Origin: Zonotrichia leucophrys gambelii
Taxonomy: Eukaryota > Chordata > Aves > Passeriformes > Passerellidae
Length of the DNA stretch: 64,000 nt
NCBI RefSeq assembly: GCF_028769735.1
Contig: NC_088173.1
Coordinates: forward strand, 70,554,463-70,618,462
Direction of reading: 5' to 3'
Positions 36,701 to 49,339 of the stretch are shown piece by piece. How positions within the stretch are numbered: the stretch's first letter is position 1; each line of letters begins with the position of its first letter. Under the pieces are notes generated by a model. The model had not been told where the DNA came from. It made no database searches and saw only the letters and a list, made by a program, of their open reading frames with translations. A program made the translations under genes and the position numbers.

Positions 36701-39537
36701 GCCACCCCCCTGCCTGGGATCCCCGTGGGAGCTCCAGCTGTGCCGGCAGATCCGTGACGTGGCCAACAGCATCCAGGTATGGCGGGGCTGTGGGAGGGTG
36801 GTCTGAGCATGAAGATGCCTGTGTCACCCTGTGTCACCTGTGTCACCCTGTGTCACCGTGTGTCCTCTGTATCCCAGCTCTTCTCCGGGGACGTGCTCTG
36901 GATGTTCTCCACCAGCTGCAAGCGGCTCTCAGCTGAGATCTTTGACCAGACGATGCCTCTGGGCCGGCACTGGCGGCTCGGGCCCCGCGCTGGTGGGTGC
37001 TGGGGCTGGGGGGCTGGGAGGGGATTTGGGGGCTCACTGACCCAGGTCCCTGTGTCCCTGCGTCCCCCAGAGCTGCCCAGCTCCCCCAGCGCCTACGCGG
37101 CGGCCGCGGTGCAGGCGGTGCTGGGGCAGGTGCTGCAGGGTGCCCAGGCCCTGCCCCACGATGCCCAGGTGCCCACCCTGGCACGGGTCACCACGGCCTT
37201 CCTGGAAGCATGGATGGATCACATCCTGACCCGACGGATCAAGTTCAGGTACTGGGGATGGGGGGGCATGGCCTCTGGGCAGTGCCAGGGGTCCCAGTGG
37301 GGTCCTGGGTGTTCCAGTGGCAGTTTCAGAGGTCCCAGTGGGGTTCTGGGCGTCCTAGTGGCAATACAGGGGTCCCAGTGGCAGTTCCAGGGGTCCCAGT
37401 GAGATCCTGAGGGTCCCAGTGGCAGTTTCAGAGGTCCCAGTGGAGTCCTGGAGGTCCCAGTGGCAGTTCCAGGGGTCCCAGTGGAGTCCTGAGGGTTGCA
37501 GTGCCAGTTCCAGGAGTCCCAGTGGCAGTGCTGGGTGTCCAGTGTCCAATGCCAGGCCAGGGGGCTCAGTGGCAGGTTGGGGTCCCACTGATGGTGTCCC
37601 AGGGGGGTCCTGGGGGGTTGTGGGGACAATGCCAGAGGCTCTGTGGGTCACGATGGGGTGTGATGGCAGTGCCAGGATCTCGGTGCCGGTCACAGCGTGT
37701 GGTTGCGGTGCCGGGGGGTTCTGGGGGGTCCTGCTGGGGGTTCCGGGCTCGCACCCCCCCGCTGACCCCCGTGCCAGCCTGCAGGGTGCCCTGCAGCTGC
37801 GGCGGGACTTCGAGGCCGTGCGGGAGCTGGTGTGCTCGGAGCGCTCCGGGCTGGCCCCCGAGGCGCGGCAGGCGCTGCGGGCCCTCTGCGTGTTCCGGCA
37901 CACGGACACGGCCGTGCGCTGCCTCCTGCAGCAGCCCGGGGGGCTCGGCGGGCACCCCCGCACCTGGGGCAGCCTCCGGCGCTGCTGTGAGAGCGGGACC
38001 GGCCGGGAATGGGCTGGGGAGTGGGGCGGGGAATGCGGAATGGGGTGGGGAATGGGATGGGAGGGGTGGGGAATGGGCTGGGAGTGGGCTGGAGAATGGG
38101 GAATGGGGTGGGGAATGGGATGGGAGGGGTGGGGAATGGGATGGGAGGGGATGGGGATGAGATGGGGTGGGAAATGGGGTGGGAAATGGGGTGGGACAGG
38201 TGGGGAATAGGGTGGGGCATGGGGAATGGGGTAGGGAATGGGCTGGGAGGGGATGAAGCAGGCGGGGATGGGATGGGATGGGATGGGATGGGATGGGATG
38301 GGATGGGATGGGATGGGATGGGATGGGATGGGATGGGACAGAGATGGAATGGGACAGAGTGGGATAGTGATCGGGAGATTGGGACAAGGATGGATGGGGA
38401 CAGGGAGAGGGACAAGGATGGGGGTGGGAATGGGGATGGGGATTGGATGGGGATGTGATGGGATGGGATGGGGATGGGGATGGGGATTGGATGGGGATGG
38501 GATGGGATGGGATGGGAATGGGGATGAGATGGGGATGGGGATGAAGATGAGATGGGGTGGTGATAAGATGGGAATTGGATGGGATAAGGTGGAGTGGGAT
38601 TGGGATGAATATGGAATGGGACAGGGTGGGGTAAGGATCAGGAGATTGGGACAAGGATCTGGATGGGATTGGAATGGGGATGGGGTGGGATGGGAATCAG
38701 ATGGGATGAGGTGGAGTGGCACTGGAATGAGATGGGGTGGAGATGGGATGAGAAAGGGTGGGATAAGGAGAATGGAACAAGGACTGATGGGGACAAGGAT
38801 GGGGATTGGATTGGAATGGGGATGGGTGTGGGATGGGACAAGGTGGGAGAGGGAGAATGGGACAAGGACTGATGGGGACAGAGAGAGGGACAAGGATCTG
38901 GATGGGATTGGAATGGGGATGGGGTGGGGATGGGGATGCAATGGGATGGGGTGGGATTGGGATGAAGATGAGTTGGGGTGGTGATAAAATGGGAATCGGA
39001 TGGGATGAGGTGGAGTGAGATTCAGATGAAATGGGGTGGAGATGGGATGGGACAGGGGGGAGGATTGGGACTAGGATGGATGGGGACAGGGAGAGGGACA
39101 AGGATGGAGATGGGGCGGGAAGGGGACAGGGTGGGATAAGGATTGGGAGACTGGGACAAGGATGGATGGGGACAGAGAGAGGGACGAGGATCTGGATGGG
39201 ATTGGAATGGGGATGGGGACAGGAACCCCCATCAGAAGCAGGACCCAGCCTATCCATCTATCCAACCTCTCCCAAACCCATCCATCCCTTGCCAGGCTCA
39301 GACGAAGGCGCCCACCCCCTGGAACCATCCATGGACCCTCTCCCTGGCCTGGACCCTCTGGAGGGGCTGGGCCCAGTGCCAGGGACCCCCCCTGTGTCTC
39401 CAGAGGCCGATGGCCCGGCCCGGCCCGAGTCCCCATTCCCGGGCAGCCAGCAGCAGTGGCTGTCCCTGCGGCTGCACCGTGCCCGCCGCTGGCGCGTGCC
39501 AGGGCTGCCGTGCGTGGGGAACAGCCCCGAGGGCTGA
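33714..39537 (+). CDS. CCDC142: CCDC142 (coiled-coil domain containing 142), complete
   Basis: A conserved metazoan protein of unknown biochemical role. It is recognised by position next to TTC31 and by family blocks. Eleven exons: 33714-33761, 34060-34156, 34439-35764, 35854-35940, 36148-36312, 36381-36535, 36612-36776, 36878-36992, 37071-37248, 37778-37986, 39296-39537. They sum to 2787 nt, 928 residues. The large third exon has an acidic run (DEDDDEDEDE) and long alanine/leucine/arginine-rich helices. Later exons give SGDVLWMFSTSCKRLSAEIF and FLEAWMDHILTRRIKF, the best conserved part. The C-terminal exon is proline-rich. The start at 33714 is the first ATG that reads into exon 2. A nine-codon upstream ORF at 33704 overlaps it. 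The last intron is 1.3 kb of satellite. Confidence 0.9.
37270..37640. repeat. ~60-bp tandem repeat in CCDC142 intron 9
   Basis: GGTCCCAGTGGCAGTTCCAG and close variants (GTCCCAGTGGGGTCCTGGG) repeat for about 370 bp. Half-units of about 30 bp are visible. Confidence 0.8.
37990..39230. repeat. GGGATGGGAATG satellite with (GGATG)n core in CCDC142 intron 10
   Basis: Irregular GGGAATGGG/GGGATGGGG units occupy nearly the whole last intron. A pure GGATG pentamer run lies at about 38264-38338. Longer modules with GACAAGGATGGATGGGGACA recur from about 38380 to 39190. Confidence 0.9.
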
Positions 39538-39542
39538 GCTGC

Positions 39543-39548
39543 AATAAA
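39543..39548 (+). terminator. CCDC142 poly(A) signal AATAAA
   Basis: AATAAA starts only 6 bp past the stop codon, so the 3' UTR must be extremely short unless a later signal is used. Confidence 0.8.
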
Positions 39549-39940
39549 CCTGCAAACACCACCATGGCTGTGTCTGCGGGTGGGACAGTGGGTGTGGGGG
39601 TCTGGCATCCCTGGGCTGTGATCCTGGGATTCCAACTGGGACCAGTTGCTGGTGGGTGGGCAGGATCTAACTGGGACTTTTGTGGGGAGACTGGTGGGGA
39701 CTGGGGGTGCAGAGTGGGATTCCCTTGGGGTCCTCGGGGGCACCGCGGGTGCATAGCTGGGGTTCCAGGGAAAGCTGGGGGTCCTTTGGGTATCCCCGGA
39801 GAGATCAACGGGCGTAACAAACCGGGCGTGAGGAGGTGGACTGGGTGTCAGGGCGGCTCGGGGACACCGTGCGGTGTCGTTGTCGCCTCGGGGCCACTTT
39901 GTGCCAGATGGGGGACTGAGCCTGCTCCTGGTCCTCCCGC

Positions 39941-39954
39941 CCGCCAGGGGGCGC
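39941..39954 (+). promoter_or_regulatory. CTCF consensus site upstream of MOGS
   Basis: CCGCCAGGGGGCGC fits all positions of CCRSYAGRKGGCRS. It lies 61 bp upstream of the MOGS ATG, in the gap between CCDC142 and MOGS where MRPL53 would be expected. Confidence 0.55.
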
Positions 39955-40014
39955 TCGCAGAACGGGCCTGGCCGCACCTGGCGCAGCGCTGCCGTCACCA
40001 GCGCGACTGCCCTG

Positions 40015-42728
40015 ATGGCGGGCGAGCGGCGGCGGCGCGGCGGGGATGGACCCCGGGAACGGCCCCGGGAGCGGCTGCGGGACCGGGACCCGAAACTGCG
40101 GCAACAGCAAAAGCCGCAGCGAGGCTCCGGGCGGGGCCGGACGGCGCTGGCGCTCACAGCGGCGGCGGCAGCGCTGGCGCTGTGTCTGGCGGCGGCGGCT
40201 GCCGGGTGGAAGCGGTGGAGCGAAGCCTCCCGCCTGGTCACCCCGCACCCCGCGCCCCCCGCCGTGCCCCCCGGTTCCACCGGGCCTCTCGCGTCGCCCA
40301 CCTATTTCTGGGGCACGTACCGGCCCCACGTTTACTTCGGGATGAAGACGCGGAGCCCGCGCGCTGTGGTGACCGGTGAGGGGCGCGGGGGGCTCTGCCC
40401 CGGCCCGGGGCTCGCCCGGCCCCGCTCGCACCGCGAGGCCGCCCCTGACACCTCCCCGCCCCTCCAGGACTGATGTGGCTCCAACACGGCGGCAACCTGC
40501 GGCACACGAGCGAGCCGAACGACGGCGTGTCGCGATACGGGTGGCTGATGCACGACGGGGAGAATTTCGGAGTGCAGGAGATCCGCGATGAGGGGCTGCT
40601 GCTGAGAACCGAGTTCGTGAAGCAGCCGGGGGGAGACCACGGCGGCGACTGGAGCTGGCGGGTCACGGCAAAGATGGAGGTGAGGGGGTAAAAGTGGGAG
40701 AGGGGTTGGGATGCCGGGGAACTTTTGTCATCCTCCTCTTCCTCCTCCCCAGGGCAAGGGCCCGGCCCCTCTCCTATCCCTCTTCTTCTACGTGGCCACA
40801 GACGGGCAGGGGACGCTGCGGCCGGTGCTGGAGAACGGGACACGGCTGGCGGCTGTGGCAGGGACGGCGGAGGAGCTCGGGGACTTCACCCTCACCTTCC
40901 TGCCGCCCACCGGGGAGGGCGGGGAGGGGCCCAAGTACGCCAGGTGAGTGGGCTGTGTCCCCTCCATCTGCCCCCATGTCCTCACTGTGTCCCCCATCCC
41001 TGACTCTCCTGTCCCCCCAGCTACAACTTCCTGGCCGCGGGGGTGCCGGGGCTGCACCGCCTCACCGACCTGGTCCGGCACAGCCTCCGCGAGAGCTCCG
41101 TGTTCTCCCCGCCGGGCCGACCCCGCCGCCGCTTTTTTGGGGTGTCCAGCACCGGGGGGCTGCCCGGGGAGCCCCCGCGGGGGCAGCTGCTGCTGCACCA
41201 GGTGACGCTGGAGCCGCCGGCGGTGCTGGAGGTGACGCTGGAGTCGGGCAGCGCGGCGGGGGCGCGGCAGGGGCGGCTGGCGGGGCCGGCGCTGAGCGCG
41301 GCGCTGGCCCGGCACACGGCCGCCTTCGAGCGACGCTTCGAGGACACTTTTGGGCTGGGGACGCGCGGGGTGTCCCTCCCGCAACGCCGCTTCGCCCAGG
41401 CCGCCCTCAGCGAGATGCTGGGCGGTATCGGCTTCTTCCACGGCCGCTCGCTGCTGCGCTCGGAGCACCGCGAGGAGCCGCTGCCCGGCATGGAGTCCGT
41501 GCTGTTCACGGCCGTGCCCTCGCGCTCCTGCTTCCCGCGGGGCTTCCTGTGGGACGAGGGCTTCCACCTGCTGCTGCTGGCCCGCTGGGACCCCGCGCTG
41601 GCCCGCGACATCCTGGCCCACTGGCTCGACCTGCTCAACGCCGACGGCTGGATCCCGCGGGAGCAGATCCTAGGGGAGGAGGCGCGCTCCCGCGTGCCCC
41701 CCGAGTTCGTGCTGCAGCACAGCGAGACGGCGAACCCCCCGACGCTGCTGCTGGCGCTGGAGCGGCTGCTGCCCGACGCGCCCCTGCCCTACCTGCGCCG
41801 CCTCTTCCCGCGCCTCCGCTCCTGGTTCGAGTGGCTCAACCGCACGCAGGCCGGCCCTGAGCCCTTCACCTTCCGCTGGCGCGGCCGCGACCCCGACCCC
41901 GAGCGCTTCCTGAACCCCAAGACTCTGTCGTCGGGGCTGGACGATTACCCCCGCGCCTCGCACCCGTCCGCCCAGGAGCGGCACCTGGACCTGCGCTGCT
42001 GGATGGCGCTGGGCGCCCGCGTGCTGGCGGCGCTGGCCGAGCGCCTGGGCGAGCCCCACGCGTCCTATCGCGACATGGCCGCCGCCCTCAGCGACAACGC
42101 CCTGCTGGAGCGGCTGCACTGGGCCCCGGAGCTGGGCACCTTCGCCGACTTCGGCAACCACAGCTCGGCCGTGGCTCTGCGCTGGCACCGCCCGGCCCCG
42201 GTGCCCGGCCGGCCCCCGGCGGCCCCGCAGCTGCGGCGGGAGGTGCGGGAGGCGCCGCGGCCGCAGTTCGTGGCAGCTTTGGGCTACGTCAGCCTGTTCC
42301 CGCTGCTGCTGCAGCTGCTGCGGGCGGACTCGCCGCGGCTGCCGGCGCTGCTGGGCTCCATGAGCAGCGAGCAGCAGCTGTGGACGCCGTTCGGGCTGCG
42401 CTCGCTGGCCCGCGACAGCCCCTTGTACCTGCGGCGCAACACCGAGCACGACCCCCCCTACTGGCGCGGCTCCGTCTGGGTCAACATCAACTTCCTGGCG
42501 CTGCGGGCGCTGCACGGGTACGCGCGGGCGGAGGGGCCGCACCGGGAGCGAGCGGCAAAGCTCTACCGGGAGCTGCGGCAAAACCTCGTGGCCAACGTGT
42601 TCCGGCAGTACGAGGCCACCGGGTTCCTGTGGGAGCACTACCGGGACAGCGATGGCACCGGGCAGGGGTGTCACCCCTTTGCCGGCTGGTCGGCGCTCGT
42701 GGTGCTGGCCATGGCTGAGGACTATTGA
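40015..42728 (+). CDS. MOGS: MOGS (mannosyl-oligosaccharide glucosidase, glucosidase I), complete
   Basis: Type II ER membrane enzyme (glycoside hydrolase family 63) that removes the terminal alpha-1,2-glucose from Glc3Man9GlcNAc2, the first trimming step of N-glycans. Four exons: 40015-40375, 40468-40679, 40753-40943, 41021-42728. They sum to 2472 nt, 823 residues, against 837 in human. An arginine-rich cytosolic N-terminus (GERRRRGG) precedes a membrane anchor at about residues 43-64 rich in Ala/Leu. The luminal part follows with [18 protein letters not shown], then [19 protein letters not shown]. The catalytic (alpha/alpha)6 half lies in the last exon: [40 protein letters not shown] and the terminal [20 protein letters not shown]. 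It is intact, with no broken exon. Confidence 0.97.
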
Positions 42729-42825
42729 TGTGGGGGGTTCCTGTGCCCCCTGCCTGCCTGCCTGCAGCGCTCAGGGCCAGGGGAGGTGTTGGGGGGCAGT
42801 GCCAGAGCCCCCCTGCCTCCCCTGC

Positions 42826-42831
42826 AATAAA
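42826..42831 (+). terminator. MOGS poly(A) signal AATAAA
   Basis: AATAAA about 98 bp after the MOGS stop codon. Confidence 0.85.
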
Positions 42832-42992
42832 CCTCCATGACTGTGGCCTCTCGCCACCCGTGTCAGGGTGTCACAGTGTCACCTTTGCTGCCCCCTGTGC
42901 CATGCGGGGATGTTTTGCCCCTTCCTGTGGAGTCAGGGGTCACCACCCAGCCCAGTGCACCCACCACAAATGTCAGTGGTACTTCACATCTC

Positions 42993-42998
42993 TTTAAT
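42993..42998 (-). terminator. WBP1 poly(A) signal ATTAAA
   Basis: Plus-strand TTTAAT reads ATTAAA on the minus strand, about 230 bp past the WBP1 stop and only about 160 bp from the MOGS signal. The two genes are tightly convergent. Confidence 0.7.
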
Positions 42999-43226
42999 GG
43001 TGAGAGAATGCGCCGGGACCTCCCACCCATCCCCATGGCCTCGGGCACCCCCCGGGCGATGGGGCCCCCCCGGGCAGCAGCACCGGGATCACAGGGGAGG
43101 CCCCAGGAGCAGTTTGGAGGGGAGGGGGCTCCAGCAGGACCCCACCACACTGCAGGGTGGGCGTCACTCGGGGCGAGGGCCCCCAGGGATGAGTCCAGAC
43201 CCCACTCGGGGGTCCTGTGGGGGGGC

Positions 43227-44820
<1,594 letters not shown>

Positions 44821-44861
44821 TCACGCCCGGCCCGAAATCCCGCCCCCGCGGCCACCGTCGG

Positions 44862-45201
44862 CCAATCAGCGAACGCTCTGAAGCCGGCAGCCAATCGGCG
44901 CCGCCGCCGCCGCCCGGCTGCAGCCAATCGCTCGCCGTCTGCCTGAGTCTCACGCCCAACAACAGAGACAAAGAAGCCGAGCCCCGCCCCCTCCATGATT
45001 GGCGGCTATGGGGACCAACCGGAGATAGAGCACCGCCCCCAGGCTCTGACTGACAGCGGCGCTCGCCAATGGCGGCCCAGCCCTAAACTCGACGGAGGGC
45101 GCGGCCTCCCGGCCCGCCTCGGGGCGGGCATTCGGCACAACGCGACCAATTGGCGAGTAAACCGCTCTTCGTCCGTCTGATTGGCAAAGCGTCCGACCAA
45201 T
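44862..45201 (-). promoter_or_regulatory. WBP1 promoter with CCAAT-box array
   Basis: Nine CCAAT or ATTGG cores lie upstream of the WBP1 ATG: 44862, 44891, 44924, 44998, 45066, the palindrome CCAATTGG at 45146-45153 (two), 45180 and 45197. Many extend to CCAATCAG or CCAATCGG, good NF-Y sites. No TATA box is apparent. NF-Y control is inferred. Confidence 0.6.
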
Positions 45202-45446
45202 CAGCGTCGCCGCTCTCTGCCGGGCATGGCCGCAACCAACGGGCACTGTCGGAGAGCGCCCCGCCCACCCGGGACGGACCATAACGCACCGGGGGGGAGG
45301 GGGTGATTTGGGCTATTCCACAGCTGGGGGAGGGCGGGTCTGTACCAAATCGCTCCCGGGGGGGCCAGACTGTACCACAGCGCTCCCGGGGGTCGGGCTA
45401 CTTCCCCATCCCAGCAGACCCACACACGGCTTCTTCAACAACAGCT

Positions 45447-45452
45447 TTTAAT
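45447..45452 (-). terminator. INO80B candidate poly(A) signal ATTAAA
   Basis: Plus-strand TTTAAT reads ATTAAA, about 1.03 kb past the INO80B stop. No earlier AATAAA was seen, so the 3' UTR would include a long minisatellite and end about 250 bp upstream of the WBP1 CCAAT array. Confidence 0.55.
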
Positions 45453-45799
45453 CAGCTCTGCCACCTCAGGACCACCCTCTGTCCCTGCCGGGGTCCCCAA
45501 CCCCCCGTGTCCACGCTGGAGAGCCCAAAGCCCACTGGAGCTTCACATCCCAGGTGTCCACATGCGTTTGGAGGAGCTCCAGGTGTCCATGAGGAACTGC
45601 AGCTCTCTGGGTGGCCTGGCCAGAGCCTCTGTATCCATGACGGACATTCTGAATCTCCTTGTTCTGGCTCCACGTGGAAGGTCTGGAGCTCCCCACAGTG
45701 CAGACCCACAGGTTCCTCTTCCAGCTCTCTGTGTCCGTGTGGACAATGCAGGAACTCCATATGGCCGGCTGGTCTGGCCCTTTGGATCCACAGCAAAGC

Positions 45800-46450
45800 A
45801 TCCACAGCCCCGGAGAAGATCCACAGCCCCCCAGAGAGGATCCATAGCCCCCTCAGAGGATCCATAGCCCCTTGGTGAGGGCCTGTAGCCCCCCAGGGAG
45901 GATCTGTAGCCCCTGCAGTGGTCCCGTATCCCCCTGGTGAGGGTCTGTAGGCCCCAGTGGGGGCCATAGCTCCCCTCAGAGGATCCATAACCCACCAGAG
46001 AAGGCCTGTGGCTCCTCTCCGAGGTTCCATAGCCACCAAGGGGATCTGGAGAGTGTCCGTAGCCCCCTAATAAGAGTCTGTAGCTCGCCTCAGAGGGCCC
46101 ATAGCCCCCCAGAGAGGACCCATAGCTCCCCTCAGAGTCTCCCAGGCCCCCTCAGAGGATCCATAGCCCCCCATAGAGGGTCCATAGCCCCATGCAGAGG
46201 ATCTGTAGCTCCCTGGTGAGGGTCTGGAGCGCCCCTCAGAGGACCCATAGCCCCCTGGAGAGTGTCTGTAGCCCCTGGTGAGGACCCATAGCTCCGCAGC
46301 GAGGATCCATAGCCCCCTGCAGAGGATCTGCAGCCCCCACAGAGGGCTCAAAGCCCCTTGGTGAGGCCCCATAGCCCCCTGCAGAGGATCTGCAGCCCCC
46401 ACAGAGGGCTCATCGCCCCTTGGTGAGGTCCCCTCAGAGGTCCCGTAGCC
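45800..46450. repeat. CATAGCCCCC minisatellite in presumed INO80B 3' UTR
   Basis: Units of about 21-27 bp such as AGAGGATCCATAGCCCCCTC and GTGAGGGTCTGTAGCCC repeat for about 650 bp. They would be transcribed in the INO80B 3' UTR if the downstream ATTAAA is used. Confidence 0.8.
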
Positions 46451-46481
46451 CCTGGAGAGTTCCTGTCCCCCCTCGCCGCTC

Positions 46482-47930
46482 TCAGCCCGCGCTCTGCAGC
46501 AGCTGCAGGTTGCGCCGGTAGCAGCCCAGGCTGCAGAGAGGCCGCCCGGTTTGGGCGCAGCTGTAGCGCTTGGCGTTGCCGCAACCGGGCACGGCGCAGG
46601 GCTGGGCGGGCGGCGCGGGCGGCGCGGCGGCGGCCGCGGGCACCGGGAAGCCGGCGGGGAAGGAGACGGTGACGCCGTCGGCGGCGCTGCGGTAATGAAC
46701 CACGGGGCACGGGGCGGGGCGGGCGCGGCGCTCGCGCAGGGCCCGCACCTTGGCCTTGTGCGTGCGCGTCAGGCGCTCGATGGTTTGGTTCTTGCTCTCC
46801 TCGGCCTTGCGGGCCGCCTGCAGCCGCCGGCGCCGCGCCCGCTCCTCGCGCTTCTCCCGCATCTCCTCCGTCACCTCCTTGGCCTTGGCGCCCATGGGCA
46901 GCTGCAGCAGGGGCTGGCTCTGCTGCTTGTGCAGCAACGCGCGCTGTGGGGTGAGGAGGGGGCTCAGAAGGGTGGCTGACCCCCCTCCTCACCTCCTCAG
47001 AGCTCCAGCTCTGCCCCACAGCGGTTCTGGGCTTCCTGCAGCCCTTCCAGATCCTCCCAGTCATGCCCCAGGGGTTTTGAGGGTCCCCAGACCCCCCCTC
47101 AGCCCAGCTCCCCTCTTGTTCTGGAGCTCCCTGAGCACCCCCAGCGCTCCCCACGCCCCCTCAGTCATGCCCCAGGGGCTCCCAACCCCCCTTTAGCCCA
47201 GCTTCCTCCTGAGTCTGGAGCTCTCATGCCCCAAAAGTTATGAGGTTCCCCTGTGCCCTATCAGCCCGGCTTTGTCCTGGGTCTGGAGCTCCCTGAGCAC
47301 CACCAGTCCACCCAGCCCTGTCCTGCAGCCCTTCCACATCCCCTCAGTCGCTCCCCAAGGCTTCCAGCCCAGCCCCACAGCAGTTCTGGGCTTCCTGGAG
47401 CCCTTCCAGGCTCCCTCAACTACACCCCAAGGGTTATGAGGCTCCCCAGCCCCCCCTCAGCCCAGCTCCCTTGTGGGTCTGGAGCTCCCTGAGCACCCCC
47501 AGCCCCACCCTGCATCCCTTCCAGGACCCCCCAGTCATGCCCCAGGGGCTCCCAACCCCCCTTTAGCTCAGCTTCCTCCTGGGTCTGGAGCTCCCTGAGC
47601 CCCCCCAGCACCTCCCAGTCATGCCCCAGGAGTTATGAGGTTCCCCTGTGCCCTATCAGCCCAGCTTTGTCCTGGGTCTGGAGCTCCCTGAGCACCCCCA
47701 GCCCCGCCCTGCAGCCCTTCCAGTCCCCCCCAGTCATGCCCCAGGGGTTTTGAGGCTCCCCTGTCCCCCTCAGCCCAGATCCCCTCTGGGTCTGGAGCTC
47801 CCCGAGCCCCCCCAGCCCCTCCCCAGCCCCCCAGACCTGCCGGGCCGTCAGGAGGGACTCGTCCACCTCCCTCTTGATGTCCCCGTTGTCATCCAGCTCC
47901 CCCCTCTCAAGGGCCGCCAGCCAGCGCCGC

Positions 47931-47962
<32 letters not shown>

Positions 47963-49144
47963 CTCCTCCTCCTCGCCCTCCTCTCGGCCAGGGAAGCAGC
48001 TCTCGGTGTCCAGCTCGGGCAGCGGTGAGGGGGCCAGGTTGCTGTCCTCATCTGAGGGGAGCAGCCACAAAGTGGGGGTCACAGTGCCCTGGGGGGAGGG
48101 GGTCCAGAGCACCCCCTGCCCACCCAGCCCTCACTGTGAGCCCCCCAGAGCTCCCCCTGCCCACCCAGCCCTCACCCTGAGCCCCCCCAGAACCCACTGT
48201 GAGCCCCTCAGAGCACCCAGCCCTCACTGTGAGCCCCTCAGAGCACCCCCTGCCCACCCAGCCCTCACTGTGAGCCCCCCAGAGCTCCCCCAGCCCACCC
48301 AGCCCTCACTGTGAGCCCCTCAGAGCACCCAGCCCTCAGTGTAAGCGCCCCCAGAGCCCCCCTGCCCACCCAGCCCTCACCCTGAGCCCCCCCAGAGCAC
48401 CCAGCCCTCACTGTGAGCCCCCCATTTTCACCCAGAGCTCCCCCATTTCCCCTCACCCCTCACTCTGAACCCCCAATTTCCCCCCCCCCGCCCACCCAGC
48501 CTTCACTCTGAGCCCCCCAGACCATCCCCTGCCCACCCAGCCCTCACTCGAAGCCCCCCAGAGCTCCCCCTGCCCACCCAGACCTCACTGTGACCCCCCC
48601 ATGTCCCCCCCGGTGCTCACCCAGCCATGCCCGGTACTGCTCGATGGGCACGCTGGGCTCCTCCTCATCCCCCGCCAGCAGCGGGGACGGCGAGTGCGTC
48701 CCTTCGGGGACCACCGTGAACGTGGGGACACTGCGGGGGAGCAGAGAGGAGTTTGGGGGGGACACACGGGACAGGCCCGGCCCTTCCTCCCCTCATCCTC
48801 CTCTTCCTCCTCACCTCTTGGTGCCCAGGATTTGCCCTCCCAGCTTAATCCGGAGCCGCAGCCGTGGCTGCCGAGGCGGTTCGGGCCCCGGGGCCGGCCC
48901 GGCCTCGTGGTGATGCCGTTTCTTGTGCTTTTTCTTGTGCTTCTTGTGCTTCTTCTTGTGGCCGCCATGGCCGCCCGCCTCGGCCTCCTGCCCTGTGAGG
49001 GGAAACGCGGGCTCAGCGAGGGCTCTCCGTGGGCTCTGCCGCACCGGGGAGCGATCCCGCAACCCCCTCGGGCCCTGCCCGGCCCCGCGGCCTCTCACCG
49101 TGCCCGCCGGCCTCCATCGCTCCCCGCCGCCAGGCCCTGCGCAT
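46482..49144 (-). CDS. INO80B: INO80B (INO80 complex subunit B, IES2 homolog), complete
   Basis: Subunit of the INO80 chromatin-remodelling ATPase complex in the nucleus; the yeast IES2 homolog stimulates the ATPase. Five exons in transcript order: 49144-49099, 48992-48815, 48730-48621, 48051-47837, 46943-46482. They sum to 1011 nt, 336 residues, against 356 in human. An N-terminal Lys/His stretch (HKKKHKKHKKKHKKRHHH) is followed by LRLRIKLGGQILGTK, VPTFTVVPEG, an acidic run of about 14 glutamates, RRWLAALERGELDDNGD, the PAPA-1 helix (KREERARRRRLQAARKAEES) and a C-terminal zf-HIT finger (CAVPGC, CAQTGRPLCSLGC). Two candidate starts exist; MRRAWRRG matches the human WRRG block, and MEAGG nine codons later is the alternative. 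Introns 3 and 4 are satellites. Confidence 0.95.
46985..47825. repeat. ~100-bp tandem repeat in INO80B intron 4
   Basis: Copies carry AGTCATGCCCCAGGGG and TGGGTCTGGAGCTCCCTGAG. The first block recurs near 47063, 47163, 47533, 47619 and 47732, so spacing is about 90-115 bp where copies are intact. Confidence 0.8.
48090..48590. repeat. ~40-bp tandem repeat in INO80B intron 3
   Basis: CCCAGCCCTCACTGTGAGCC and CCCCAGAGCTCCCCCTGCCC alternate across about 500 bp. Confidence 0.85.
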
Positions 49145-49339
49145 CCGCCCGCGGGGGACCCAATTCGGGACGGACTCACTTCCGGTCAAAATTCTCTTCC
49201 GCCCGGTCTGGCTCCCCCCGTTGTGTGGGACGGGTGACGCTGCTGCCGCCATCTTTGAAATGGGCACTGTGTGTGCTGTCCGGGGGGAAACGGGTGCCAG
49301 GGGTGCTTTTGGGCCGGCCGGGCAGGGTGAGGAGATTTG

